In this document: positions 15,172-24,310 of the stretch, piece after piece
Layout: each line of letters starts with the position of its first letter
How positions within the stretch are numbered: the first letter of the stretch is position 1
Origin: Caenispirillum salinarum_A
Lineage (GTDB): Bacteria; Pseudomonadota; Alphaproteobacteria; Rhodospirillales; Rhodospirillaceae
NCBI RefSeq assembly: GCF_044803115.1
Contig: NZ_CP085224.1
Coordinates: 1,550,001-1,614,000, forward strand
Direction: 5' to 3'
Length of the DNA stretch: 64,000 nucleotides
Made by a program: the position numbers and the translations under genes
Notes under the pieces: generated by a model
Seen by the model: the letters and a program-made list of their open reading frames with translations, nothing else
Database searches by the model: none
Told to the model about the DNA's origin: nothing

Positions 15172-18100
15172 ATGACCAAGCACTACCCCGAAATCCAATC
15201 CAGCCCCAGCTTCCCCAAGCTCGAAGAGGAAATCCTCGAGACCTGGAAGCGGGACAAGATTTTCGAGCGGTCGGTGTCGCAGCGGTCCGGCGAGCAGGAG
15301 TTCGTCTTCTACGACGGCCCCCCGTTCGCCAACGGCCTGCCGCACTACGGCCACCTCGTGACGGGGTTCGTGAAGGACATCATTCCGCGCTTCCAGACCA
15401 TGAAGGGCCACAAGGTCGACCGCCGTTTCGGCTGGGACTGCCACGGCCTGCCCGCCGAGCTGACCACCGAGAAGGAGATCGGCGTCTCCGGCCGCCATGC
15501 CATCCTCGACTACGGCATCGGCAAGTTCAACGCGGCCTGCGAGACGTCCGTCATGCAGTTCACGGCGGACTGGGAATACTACGTCACCCGCCAGGGCCGC
15601 TGGGTGGACTTCGAGAACGACTACAAGACCCTCGACATCACCTTCATGGAGTCGGTGCTGTGGGCCTTCAAGACGCTCTATGAAAAGGGCCTGGTCTACG
15701 AGGGCCACAAGGTCGTGCCGTATTCGTGGGCCGTGCAGTCGCCGCTGTCCAACTTCGAGACGCGGCTTGATAACTCCTACCGCGAGCGCGAGGACCCGGC
15801 GATCACCGTCGCCTTCTCGCTGACCCCGCGCGAGGGGGACAAGGCCCCCATGAAGGTGCTGGCCTGGACGACCACGCCCTGGACCCTGCCGTCCAACCTG
15901 GCGCTGGCCGTGGGGCCGGAGATCGAATACGCCGTGCTGGAGAAGGACGGCGAACACCTGGTCATCGGCGCCCAGACGCTCGCGCGCTACAAGAAGGAGT
16001 TGGGCGCGCTGGAGCTGGTGGGCACGCTGAAGGGCTCGGACCTGGTCGGCCGCACGTATGACCCGCTGTTCCCCTACTTCAAGGACACCGAGAACGCCTT
16101 CCAGATCCTGGGGGCGGAATTCGTCGACGTGGCCGAGGGCTCGGGCGTCGTCCACATGGCGCCGGGCTTCGGCGAGGACGACCTGATCGTCTGCGAGCAG
16201 TACGGCATTCCGCTGGTCGTGCCGGTGGACAACGAGGGCAAGTTCACCACCGAGGTGCCCGAGTACCAGGGCATGCTGGTGTTCGACGCCAACAAGCCCA
16301 TCATCCAGGACCTGAAGGCGCAGGGCCGCGTCATCAAGCACGAGCAGTACCGCCATAACTACCCGCACTGCTGGCGCACCGACGAGCCGCTGATCTACAA
16401 GGCCATCAACAGCTGGTACGTGAAGGTTTCCGCCTTCAAGGACCGCATGGTGGAGCTGAACCAGGGCATCAACTGGATTCCCGGCCACGTCCGCGACGGC
16501 CTGTTCGGCAAATGGCTGGAGAACGCGCGTGACTGGAACATCAGCCGTGCGCGCTTCTGGGGCACGCCGCTGCCCATCTGGAAGTCCGACGATCCGCGCT
16601 ATCCGCGCGTCGACGTCTACGGCAGCCTGGACGACCTGGAGCGCGACTTCGGCGTGCGGCCGGACAACCTGCACCGCCCCTACATCGACGAACTGACCCG
16701 CCCGAACCCCGACGATCCCACCGGCAAATCCACCATGCGCCGGGTGGAGGACGTGTTCGACTGCTGGTTCGAAAGCGGCTCCATGCCCTTCGCCCAGGTC
16801 CACTACCCGTTCGAGAACAAGGAGTGGTTCGAGGATCACTTCCCCGGCGACTTCATCGTGGAGTATGTGGCCCAGACGCGCGGCTGGTTCTATACGCTGG
16901 TGGTGCTGGCGACCGCCCTGTTCGACAAGGCGCCGTTCCGCAACTGCATGTGTCACGGCGTTGTGCTGGACGAAAACCACCAGAAGCTGTCCAAGCGCCT
17001 GAAGAACTATCCGGACCCGGTGGAGGTCTTCAACACCTACGGGTCCGATGCGCTGCGCTTCTATATGGTGTCCTCGCCGCTGCTGGTGGGCGGCGACCTC
17101 GCCATGCCCAAGGACGGCCGCGCCATCGCCCAGACCCAGCGGCAGGTGCTGATCCCGCTGTGGAATGCCTACTACTTCTTCACCCTCTACGCGAACGCGG
17201 AAGGGGTGAAGGCCGAGGCCGTGACCTCCAGCGAGAACGTGCTGGACCGCTACATCCTGGGCAAGACGCGCCGCTTCATCGAGGATATCGAAAAGGCGCT
17301 GGAGGTGTTTGATATCCCCGGCGCCTGCGCGGTGGTGCCGCCGTTCATCGACACGCTGAACAACTGGTACATCCGCCGCTCCCGCCCGCGCTTCTGGGCG
17401 GAGAACGGGCAGGTGGAGACGGCGGCGTTCAACACGCTCTACACTGTGCTCACCACCTTCTGCCGTGCCGCAGCACCCCTTCTGCCGTTCCTGACGGAGA
17501 AGATCTATCGCGGCCTGACGGGCGAGGAGAGCGTGCACCTGGCCGACTGGCCGGATGCGTCCGCCCTGCCGGCGGAAGCCGATCTGCTGGAGACCATGGA
17601 CCTGGTGCGCGAGATCGCGTCCGGCACCCTGGCGCTGCGCGAGACGGCGGGCAAGCGCGTGCGCCTGCCGCTGCCGGAACTGACGGTGGCGGTGTCGGGC
17701 GTGGAGCGCCTCAAGCCCTTCGAGGACGTCATCAAGGACGAGGTGAACGTGAAAACGGTCACCTTCGACGACAATCCGCACACGTACGGCACCCAGTCCC
17801 TGCACGTGAACCCCAAGATCGGTGCGCGCATCGGCAAGGCCATGCGCGACGTCATGGCGGCCAGCAAGAAGGGCGAATGGGCGTTCAAGGGCGACGGCAC
17901 GGTGGAGATCGCCGGGCAGGTTCTTTCCGGCGACGACTTCAGCTTGCGCGTGCTGACGGCCGAGGGCGTGCACAGCCAGACCATCGCGCGCGGCCACGGC
18001 GTCGTCATCCTGGATGTCGAGACGACGCCGGACCTGGAGAACGAGGGCCTGGCCCGCGACGTCATCCGCTTGGTGCAGATGACCCGCAAGGAGGCCGACC

Positions 18101-18312
18101 TGCACATCTCCGACCGCATCGTGCTCACCATCGCCGCTGGCTCGGCGCTGCGTCCGGCGCTGGAGCAGTTCGGCGAGACGGTCAAGCGCGAGACGCTGGC
18201 CGTCGACCTGCGCCTGTCCGACGACATGGACGGCGCGCATGTCGCCGAGCACCAGATGCAGGGCGAGCCGGTGAAGATCGGCGTCGCCAAGGCGGAGACG
18301 GCGGCGGCCTGA
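15172..18312 (+). CDS. ileS: Isoleucyl-tRNA synthetase, type-2-like
   Basis: 1046-residue class I synthetase charging tRNA-Ile. The HIGH-like motif is HYGH at residues 58-61 (GLPHYGHLVTGF) and the KMSKS-like loop is KLSKR at 605-609. The editing CP1 domain is present (TTTPWTLPSNLALAVG near 225 and GSGVVHMAPGFGEDD near 325). The C-terminal part lacks the cysteine zinc finger of E. coli-type IleRS and resembles the eukaryote-like type 2 group, which is known to resist mupirocin. Start placed at the MTKHYPEI methionine, as in relatives; an upstream ATG at 15085 lies in a small inverted repeat (15088-15104). Stands alone with a strong terminator. Confidence 0.95.
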   Translation: MTKHYPEIQSSPSFPKLEEEILETWKRDKIFERSVSQRSGEQEFVFYDGPPFANGLPHYGHLVTGFVKDIIPRFQTMKGHKVDRRFGWDCHGLPAELTTEKEIGVSGRHAILDYGIGKFNAACETSVMQFTADWEYYVTRQGRWVDFENDYKTLDITFMESVLWAFKTLYEKGLVYEGHKVVPYSWAVQSPLSNFETRLDNSYREREDPAITVAFSLTPREGDKAPMKVLAWTTTPWTLPSNLALAVGPEIEYAVLEKDGEHLVIGAQTLARYKKELGALELVGTLKGSDLVGRTYDPLFPYFKDTENAFQILGAEFVDVAEGSGVVHMAPGFGEDDLIVCEQYGIPLVVPVDNEGKFTTEVPEYQGMLVFDANKPIIQDLKAQGRVIKHEQYRHNYPHCWRTDEPLIYKAINSWYVKVSAFKDRMVELNQGINWIPGHVRDGLFGKWLENARDWNISRARFWGTPLPIWKSDDPRYPRVDVYGSLDDLERDFGVRPDNLHRPYIDELTRPNPDDPTGKSTMRRVEDVFDCWFESGSMPFAQVHYPFENKEWFEDHFPGDFIVEYVAQTRGWFYTLVVLATALFDKAPFRNCMCHGVVLDENHQKLSKRLKNYPDPVEVFNTYGSDALRFYMVSSPLLVGGDLAMPKDGRAIAQTQRQVLIPLWNAYYFFTLYANAEGVKAEAVTSSENVLDRYILGKTRRFIEDIEKALEVFDIPGACAVVPPFIDTLNNWYIRRSRPRFWAENGQVETAAFNTLYTVLTTFCRAAAPLLPFLTEKIYRGLTGEESVHLADWPDASALPAEADLLETMDLVREIASGTLALRETAGKRVRLPLPELTVAVSGVERLKPFEDVIKDEVNVKTVTFDDNPHTYGTQSLHVNPKIGARIGKAMRDVMAASKKGEWAFKGDGTVEIAGQVLSGDDFSLRVLTAEGVHSQTIARGHGVVILDVETTPDLENEGLARDVIRLVQMTRKEADLHISDRIVLTIAAGSALRPALEQFGETVKRETLAVDLRLSDDMDGAHVAEHQMQGEPVKIGVAKAETAAA

Positions 18313-18406
18313 ACGGCTGCTCCGGTGCTGCCCTGAGGGGTCGCGAAGCCTGGGCGTCGGCCCCGGCTTTGCGACGGCCTGACCGTCCATCGGCGCCCAT
18401 GAGGAT

Positions 18407-18440
18407 GCCCCGCATGTCCTTGACATGCGGGGCTCTTTTT
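18407..18440 (+). terminator. Intrinsic terminator of ileS
   Basis: Perfect 12-bp stem (18407-18418 with 18422-18433), a 3-nt loop, then TCTTTTT. It lies about 95 nt after the ileS stop. Confidence 0.9.
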
Positions 18441-18650
18441 ATTTCAGATATAGAAAGTTCAGAAGTAAAGAGATAGTGGTTTCGTCAAGTCATCTGGATG
18501 GTGCTATTCAAATCCACAAGTCAGCGATAGGCTTCCCGCCGACAGGAACTGATTCGGAGTCGCGGCTTGCCGCTGGGGAGAAGCGGCGGGTTTCGCGATG
18601 TTTGGGAGGGAAAGGCCGCTCGTCTTTCGTTGTCTTGAGGGGGGATGGTT
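18441..18650 (+). other. AT-richer leader before the membrane protein gene
   Basis: About 210 nt of noticeably lower GC than the surroundings, with ATAGAAAG and AAAGAGATAG stretches. It probably holds the promoter of the membrane protein at 18651. I see no convincing -35/-10 pair, RNA structure or coding frame. Confidence 0.35.
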
Positions 18651-19373
18651 ATGAACGGGCTCGAGGATATTGTTTCCGCCACGGCTGATTTCATTGCAAA
18701 AAACAACATCGTGATGTCGGCAGTTCTGCTTCCGGCTGGCGTTGTTTGTCTTCTGTTCGGCCTTAAGCTGTTTCACGTTATCATCGCTCTACCGGGGCTT
18801 GCCATCGGTGCGACCCTCGGCTACTTGACCGCCGATGTGCCGGGCGCGGTTGTCCTGGGCATTATTTTCGGCCTTCTGGCCGTTTTTCTGTTTCGCCTGG
18901 CCGTCTGGTTGAAGGGGGCGGCGCTCGGGCTGCTTCTGGCCATCTTCCTGGACAACTATTACGGATGGGAGGGTGATTACATCTGGGTGGCCTATGTCTT
19001 CATCGCCCTCCTGTGCGGTGATCTTGCACTGCGCCTGACCGACCTGCTGGCGATCATCTCGACCTCGGCCACGGGTGCCGTGTTCGTGTCGTATGCCCTG
19101 GTGAACGGCTGGATGATCCTCAACGGCGGGCTTGGCTACACCTACGGTTTCCAGGCGTGGATCGGCATGATCGCCCAGGGGCTGGACCATCATGGCATCG
19201 AGGGAGCGTTCCGCTATATCGCCTTCGAGATCATTGCCATCGCCGCTCTTTTCCTCTTTGGCGTCTTCTACCAGTTGAGGTCCAAGCCGAAGCGAGCCGC
19301 CGTCGAGCAGGGCGAGAACAAGCCGGTCGTTCTGGAGAAGGTCGGGGCGTCCGACGTTGCCGGCCAGAAGTGA
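18651..19373 (+). CDS. Polytopic inner-membrane protein, TMEM198/DUF4203-like
   Basis: 240 residues with about seven hydrophobic helices: SAVLLPAGVVCLLFGLKLFHVIIALPGLAIGATLGYLTA, VVLGIIFGLLAVFLFRLAVWL, GLLLAIFL, WVAYVFIALLCG, AIISTSATGAVFVSYALVNGW, then a final FEIIAIAALFLFGVFYQL and a basic cytoplasmic tail (RSKPKRAAVEQ). The helix-glycine pattern resembles TMEM198-like proteins; function unknown. GAGGGGGG ends 6 nt before this ATG; an ATG at 18645 abuts the ribosome binding site and is less likely. No obvious functional partner nearby. Confidence 0.78.
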   Translation: MNGLEDIVSATADFIAKNNIVMSAVLLPAGVVCLLFGLKLFHVIIALPGLAIGATLGYLTADVPGAVVLGIIFGLLAVFLFRLAVWLKGAALGLLLAIFLDNYYGWEGDYIWVAYVFIALLCGDLALRLTDLLAIISTSATGAVFVSYALVNGWMILNGGLGYTYGFQAWIGMIAQGLDHHGIEGAFRYIAFEIIAIAALFLFGVFYQLRSKPKRAAVEQGENKPVVLEKVGASDVAGQK

Positions 19374-19756
19374 AGCGGCGTCCGGGTGCGCCGCCGGTAG
19401 CTGGCGTCTTCGGGGGGCGTCGTGCGGCCCGCGAGGCGACTCGGGCAGGATCATGATGCCGGAGCCACTCCACCTTGCCTAAGGTTCTAATTCGAAGGGC
19501 GTGCAGAAATCGGCAAGTCACAGCCCTTCGATCCGAGCGCAAGGAGAAGATGCAACGCCGAACAAAGGCGGGGCGTTTAAGATGCGGGTCGTTCCGACCA
19601 TGCTGAAATATTTGAATATTTCGGCGCAATGGGCCTTACCGGCCTTGCATCCCCGGCGCGTATCTCGCACTCTTGTTCACAAGTCGCACCATGCCCGGGC
19701 GGTTTTTGGTGCATGGTCCATCGTGCCCACCGCCCCGGCAAAACAGGGAGGACCCC
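19374..19756 (+). other. 383-nt leader region before the ATP-grasp gene
   Basis: Contains an AT-rich perfect inverted repeat GAAATATT-TG-AATATTTC at 19605-19622, probably a regulator site. It also holds an 18-codon reading frame at 19550-19606 with AAGGAG 3 nt before its ATG (MQRRTKAGRLRCGSFRPC), strongly basic with two cysteines. I cannot show that the short frame is translated. Confidence 0.3.
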
Positions 19757-20983
19757 GTGGCCGATACGGACCCGAACAAGAGCTATGTCGCCCTTCTGGG
19801 CTGGAGCCTGCGTGCCATCGCCGGCGTCGCCAAGTTCAACCGCAAGTACGTCGTCATCGCCCCGGCGTGGGCAGAGCAGTACGCCAAGGAAAACGACATC
19901 CCCTTCATCGCCTGGGACTTCGAGCGCCTGAACGAGCGGTCCTGGGAGATCGCCAAGATGCTCCAGGACGAGGGTGTCGAGGTCGCCGTGCCGCTGTACG
20001 AGGAAACGGTGGAATGGGCCGGCGCCATCAACGCCGTGCTCCAGAACAAGCCGCGCCTTCTGTCACAGGCCATGCTGTTCCGCGACAAGGCGCTGATGAA
20101 GCGGCGCGCGCAGTTGGCGGGCATCCGCGTCGGCATTTTCGAGGAAGCACACGACAAGATCGACGTCGTCCGCTTCCTCAAGCGCGTCAACCAGACGCTG
20201 CTCAAGCTGGACGGCGACCCCAACGACCCGATCCACTTCAAGGCCTTCGACAAGGCGGGCTGCCTGGGGCACCGGGTCATCCGCACCGTCGACGACGTGG
20301 AGAACATCTCCGACGACGAGTTCCCCGCCCTGCTGGAAAGCCACCTGGACGGCTGGGAGTTCGCCTGCGAGGTCTTCATTCACAACCGCAAGATCCGCTT
20401 CCTGAACATCTCGGAATATGTCCACCTGGGTTATTCCGTGTTCATCCCGGCCAGCCCCAAGCTGGAGGCCTATCGCGAGCAGATCACCCGCGAGATCGAG
20501 AAGCTGATCGACGCCTTCGACATCGACTACGGCCTGATCCACCCCGAGTACTTCATCGCCAACGACGGCGTCATGTACTTCGGCGAGGTTGCCTATCGCG
20601 TGCCCGGCGGCAACGCCTTCGAATTGATCGAGCGCGCCTACGGCTTCAATGCCTATCAGGGTCAGGTGCTGTGCATGGACCCGAAGGCGACGGACGAGGA
20701 GATCGAGGCGTTCTTTCCCAAGGAGGTCGTGGAGGCCAAGGGCCACGCGGGCTGTTTCCTGGTCTACCCGCGTCGGCGTGTCGTTTCGGAGATGCAGATC
20801 CCCGAGGAAACCGAGAACGACCCCTACTTCGAGTACCACGATCTGGCACCGCCCCTGGAACAGAAGGTTTCCAAGCGTGCCGCCTTCGGTAATCATTGGG
20901 GCACCTGCTATTTCTTCGGCCCCGACGCCGACAGGATGAAAGAGGTGCTGCTCGAGCAGGAAGAGCGCGACTTCTACACCTAG
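19757..20983 (+). CDS. ATP-grasp ligase of unknown substrate
   Basis: 408 residues, ATP-grasp superfamily, the enzymes that activate a carboxylate by phosphorylation and join it to an amine or thiol. Visible elements: the pre-grasp domain (YVALLGWSLRAIAGVAKFN), FRDKALMKRRAQLAGIRV entering the fold, the nucleotide loop FKAFDKAGCLGHRVI, the hinge GWEFACEVF, and the metal/ATP site HPEYFIANDGVMYFGEVAYRVPGG. Start is a GTG at 19757 with AGGGAGGA 5 nt upstream; a longer frame from 19673 has no such site. It is followed after 66 nt by a protein with a papain-like residue pattern, and the two probably form one operon. No known pathway neighbours. Confidence 0.8.
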   Translation: MADTDPNKSYVALLGWSLRAIAGVAKFNRKYVVIAPAWAEQYAKENDIPFIAWDFERLNERSWEIAKMLQDEGVEVAVPLYEETVEWAGAINAVLQNKPRLLSQAMLFRDKALMKRRAQLAGIRVGIFEEAHDKIDVVRFLKRVNQTLLKLDGDPNDPIHFKAFDKAGCLGHRVIRTVDDVENISDDEFPALLESHLDGWEFACEVFIHNRKIRFLNISEYVHLGYSVFIPASPKLEAYREQITREIEKLIDAFDIDYGLIHPEYFIANDGVMYFGEVAYRVPGGNAFELIERAYGFNAYQGQVLCMDPKATDEEIEAFFPKEVVEAKGHAGCFLVYPRRRVVSEMQIPEETENDPYFEYHDLAPPLEQKVSKRAAFGNHWGTCYFFGPDADRMKEVLLEQEERDFYT

Positions 20984-21049
20984 CGTCCGGGACACGGGGT
21001 TCCGCGGCGCTGGATCGAAGACAAGCGCGCCACGGAGAGGGAGTGTTGC

Positions 21050-23038
21050 GTGACTGAACCCGGAACGGGGGCGGCCGAGGACCCGGCCGTCACCCTGGAG
21101 CGCCTGACAAGCCGTTTCGACGACTGTCTGGCGCGCCTTGCCGATACGCCGGCTTTCGCCAAGCACACGGCAAAAAGCGGCGTCATCGACTATGGCCGCC
21201 GCATCATGGGCCTGCCGGGCGGGCCTGCGGTGCTGTACGACCGCGTGGCGAAAATGGAGGAGGCCGGCATCTTCGCCGGCACCGACTGGGACCACCCGGA
21301 GATTCTCCAGGCGCCGCTGGCGCCCAACACCCTGCGCACCGCCGACCAGTCCACCGCCACGCTGGAATGCCTGAGCGAGCTGCGGCTGCTGGCGGTGGGG
21401 CTGGACGACTACTTCCATCCCGCCATTTCGTCGGAGCAGGCGCGGCACTTCGTCAGCCAGGTGCTGGCGCTGAACCTGACGTTCCTGTTTTCCGCGCCGA
21501 GCGAGGCCGACCGGGTGGCGCTGGGGCGGCTGGCGAAGCCCGTGCGCAATCTCTATGCCTTCATCGCCGAGCGCACCGGCTACGACAACATCATCGGCAG
21601 CCTGATCACCGAGATCGAGCGCATCCTGGCGCAGCGCCCCATCATGGTGGACGACGTGAAGGCCATGGTGACGCAGATCGCCATCTGCATGGCCGACGCC
21701 AGCATCGACACCGCCGCCGCCGGGCGGGGCGCCGACCGCCTGGTCAGCGCCCTGTTCGGCCCGACCGCAGGCTGCCGCGAGGACCCGGGCATCCAGGTCT
21801 ATGCCGAGCGGCTGGAGACCATGGACGCGCATATGCTGACGCAGGAGGCCAACGGCTTCGCCCGCGCCATGCACGACACCGGGCTGGTCTCGCCCTACCA
21901 TCCGGTCTTCCTGCGCTATGTGGCCTACCAGCGCCCCGACCTGGTTTCGGCCGCGCTGGGGCTGAGCAGCACCGGGCGCGACGGCTTCCTGTGCTATCAG
22001 CAGCTGGTTTTGCGGCTGATCGAGGACGCCGTCCATGTGGAGACGGCGCAGTCCGTCTACGGCCTGGCGCTGATGCTGGAGCGCGGGATTCTCTACGCCC
22101 CCGCCATCGGGCCGGCCTTGTGGCGGCAGATATTCCTGCCGCTTCATCCGGCGGTGGAGCAGTCCATCGCCGCCACCTTCGGTGCGGCGCGGCCGGCGCG
22201 GGTGTTCCTGCTGGCGGGCGTGCTGACCGTGCTGGGCCAGCCCATGGGCGTGGGGCAGGGGAACAATCCCACCTGCCAGTCGGCCCGCGCCATTTCCATG
22301 TGGGCCTTCACCGACCCCGACTACCTGTTGCAGCTGATCGCCTGGGCGGCCCGCGACAACACGCTGACCATGCACTTCGAGGGGCAGCCCATCACCTCGT
22401 CGGAGCTTGCGCAGGGGCTCATGGCCGGGCCGCTGCTGGATGTGGATGCCGTGTCCATCGCGCTGGTGCCGCACCTTGACCGCGTCTACATCGAGATGGG
22501 CCGCCACACCGCCGGCCGCCCCGGCGACCCGCACCGCTGGATCAACGCCGAGTTCCACGGCTGGTGGGTGGGCCGCGGCTGCCGTCTCGCCATCGACGTG
22601 CCGACGGGGATGCTGGAGGATTTCGAGGGCTTCGTGCGGCAGTTCTATGCCACCTATCATCCCTACCACAACGGCAACCAGCCGGTGATCCACCCGCAGC
22701 CGGCGGGCATTGCCGTCACCGACAGCGCGGCGCGGTTCATCGGCTGGCACGCCATCGCCATCTACCGCGTCGGCCTGGACCCGAGCGGCGGGATGCGGGT
22801 GTACTTCTACAATCCCAACAACGACGGCGGCCAGGATTGGGGCGACGGCGTGGTGGTGTCCACCGACGGGAACGGCGAGCGCTTCGGGGAAAGCTCGTTG
22901 CCGATCGCGCAATTCGCCTCGCGGCTTTACCTCTTCCATTTCGACGAGCGCGAGCGCGGCTGGCCGGAAACGATCACGGCGGAAGAGGTGCAGACGGTCG
23001 AGGATCTGGCCCGCCGAAGCTGGGCCGCCGCACGCTGA
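21050..23038 (+). CDS. Unrecognised 662-residue protein with a papain-like Gln/Cys/His/Asn pattern
   Basis: I do not recognise this as a named family. Residues 1-390 are helical (ECLSELRLLAVGLDDYFHP, HFVSQVLALNLTFLF). The C-terminal third shows four residues in papain order: Gln403 and Cys409 (QGNNPTCQSARAISMW), His567 (GWHAIAIYRVG) and Asn588 (VYFYNPNNDGGQDWG). The Gln-to-Cys spacing of six equals that of papain, and Cys opens a helix-like segment as in cysteine peptidases. Start is a GTG with GGAGAGGGAG upstream. No signal peptide. Lying just after an ATP-grasp ligase, it could hydrolyse or transfer the amide the ligase makes. Peptidase, amidase or transglutaminase-like activity is inference from pattern only. 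Confidence 0.6.
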   Translation: MTEPGTGAAEDPAVTLERLTSRFDDCLARLADTPAFAKHTAKSGVIDYGRRIMGLPGGPAVLYDRVAKMEEAGIFAGTDWDHPEILQAPLAPNTLRTADQSTATLECLSELRLLAVGLDDYFHPAISSEQARHFVSQVLALNLTFLFSAPSEADRVALGRLAKPVRNLYAFIAERTGYDNIIGSLITEIERILAQRPIMVDDVKAMVTQIAICMADASIDTAAAGRGADRLVSALFGPTAGCREDPGIQVYAERLETMDAHMLTQEANGFARAMHDTGLVSPYHPVFLRYVAYQRPDLVSAALGLSSTGRDGFLCYQQLVLRLIEDAVHVETAQSVYGLALMLERGILYAPAIGPALWRQIFLPLHPAVEQSIAATFGAARPARVFLLAGVLTVLGQPMGVGQGNNPTCQSARAISMWAFTDPDYLLQLIAWAARDNTLTMHFEGQPITSSELAQGLMAGPLLDVDAVSIALVPHLDRVYIEMGRHTAGRPGDPHRWINAEFHGWWVGRGCRLAIDVPTGMLEDFEGFVRQFYATYHPYHNGNQPVIHPQPAGIAVTDSAARFIGWHAIAIYRVGLDPSGGMRVYFYNPNNDGGQDWGDGVVVSTDGNGERFGESSLPIAQFASRLYLFHFDERERGWPETITAEEVQTVEDLARRSWAAAR

Positions 23039-23060
23039 GCGTCCTGCACGGCACAGAAGA

Positions 23061-23094
23061 AGGGCTCCGCCCCTGGGGAAAGGAGTGGAGCCCT
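23061..23094 (+). terminator. Hairpin after the ATP-grasp operon
   Basis: Stem AGGGCTCC (23061-23068) with GGAGCCCT (23087-23094); the loop can pair again as CCCC/GGGG. No T-run. The remaining bases to 23277 hold only a short palindrome TATCCT-TC-AGGATA at 23182-23195. Confidence 0.4.
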
Positions 23095-23277
23095 AGTCGT
23101 GAAAGAACCGCCCCGGAAGCGCGCCCCGTCGGGGGTCGATGACCGGGCGCCCCTCAGGCAGGTGCATTCCCCACACCGGCGTATCCTTCAGGATAATAAT
23201 GTATCCTGTAAGGTTCGATATTCCCAGGGAGGTGGGGGATTAAGCCGGAAGGGCTAGTTGCGGACCGTTAGACCGCG

Positions 23278-24216
23278 TCAGACGCGCGGGTCGCGCGCCG
23301 ACGCGGCTTCCAGGGCCGCCGTGCGGTCGCGCAGGGCCGCCAGTCGCGCGATGGTGCCCGCCACGGTCTCCTGGGCCAGGGCCAGCACCGCTTCGTCCTG
23401 CGCGCGGTCGACGACGCGCATGAGCATGTCGTATTCCTCGTTGGCGAGGCGGATTTCGTGGCGCAGCATCTGCACCAGCGACACCGCGTCGCCCAGGTCG
23501 GCGTCGGTCGCCGGGGCCGCCTGCGGGTCCCGCCGGGCCGCCTGATCCTCCAGCAGCGCCGCCGTCTGCGGGTCGCCGCTCAGGCGCGCGACGGCCGCCG
23601 ACATGCGGTGGCGGGCGGCGGCCTCGGCGTCGCGGTCGGCCAGCCATGCCGCCAGATCTTCCACCGTCTCCACGTCCGGGGCCTGGCTGGGCGAGGACCC
23701 GCCATGCTCCGCCCGCCAAGCGTGGCGGCGCTCCAGGCGCAGCAGGGCGACGTGGTGCAGTTCCTCGTCGGCCATGCGCTCGGCGTATTCACGCACCGTC
23801 GGGTCGGAAGACTTGGCGGCGACATTGGCGTAGAAGGCGAAGGCCCGTTCCTCGTTCCGCACGGCCAGTTGCAGCGCCTTGTAGCTGGTCAGGCTTTCGG
23901 CCCCGCCGGCATCGGCCAGGGCGGCCTCGGCGATGCCTTCGGCCATGTCCCAGGTGAACGACAGGCGTTGCTCGGGCTCCACCTCGGCGCGGCTGGCCCA
24001 GGCCTGAATGCCTTCCTCGTGCTCGCTTTCCATGGCCTTGAGGCGGCGGAAGAGGGCGGCCAGGTCGGGCACGTCGATGTCGTCCATGCGCTCGGCCAAC
24101 TGGTCGTAGCGCCGCGCCGCCTCGCGCTCCATGGCGGTGGCGACGGCGAACAGGTCCTCCGGGCGTTCGATGGCGGGCACGGAATCGAAGGTAACCGGGG
24201 GCGTGTCCTGCGCCAT
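23278..24216 (-). CDS. Ferritin-like/rubrerythrin-type protein
   Basis: 312 residues. The first 160 form a ferritin-like four-helix bundle with diiron-type ligands spaced as E..ExxH: AMEREAARRYDQLAERM, KAMESEHEEGI, RNEERAFAFYANVA and ADEELHHVALLRLERR. The C-terminal 130 residues (VSLVQMLRHEIRLANEEYDMLMRVVDRAQDEAVLALAQETV) form a second helical bundle of lower similarity. There is no rubredoxin-type Cys4 domain. A role in peroxide or iron handling is the family expectation, not shown here. I use the ATG at 24216 (GGAGA about 10 nt upstream) rather than 24237. Confidence 0.8.
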   Translation of the reverse strand: MAQDTPPVTFDSVPAIERPEDLFAVATAMEREAARRYDQLAERMDDIDVPDLAALFRRLKAMESEHEEGIQAWASRAEVEPEQRLSFTWDMAEGIAEAALADAGGAESLTSYKALQLAVRNEERAFAFYANVAAKSSDPTVREYAERMADEELHHVALLRLERRHAWRAEHGGSSPSQAPDVETVEDLAAWLADRDAEAAARHRMSAAVARLSGDPQTAALLEDQAARRDPQAAPATDADLGDAVSLVQMLRHEIRLANEEYDMLMRVVDRAQDEAVLALAQETVAGTIARLAALRDRTAALEAASARDPRV

Positions 24217-24310
24217 GACAAGGGTCTCCGTCAGCATTCGGGTATGTTGGAATCAGGATGGCGCGGAGTTTTGCCGCGCCCCTTGATCCCGGTCAACGGG
24301 GTAAGGCTGC

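Noticed and set aside
19582..20892. 463-residue Arg/Gly/Pro-rich frame overlapping the ATP-grasp gene
   Set aside because: It is an off-frame shadow; the ATP-grasp frame holds conserved motifs and a good ribosome binding site at its GTG.
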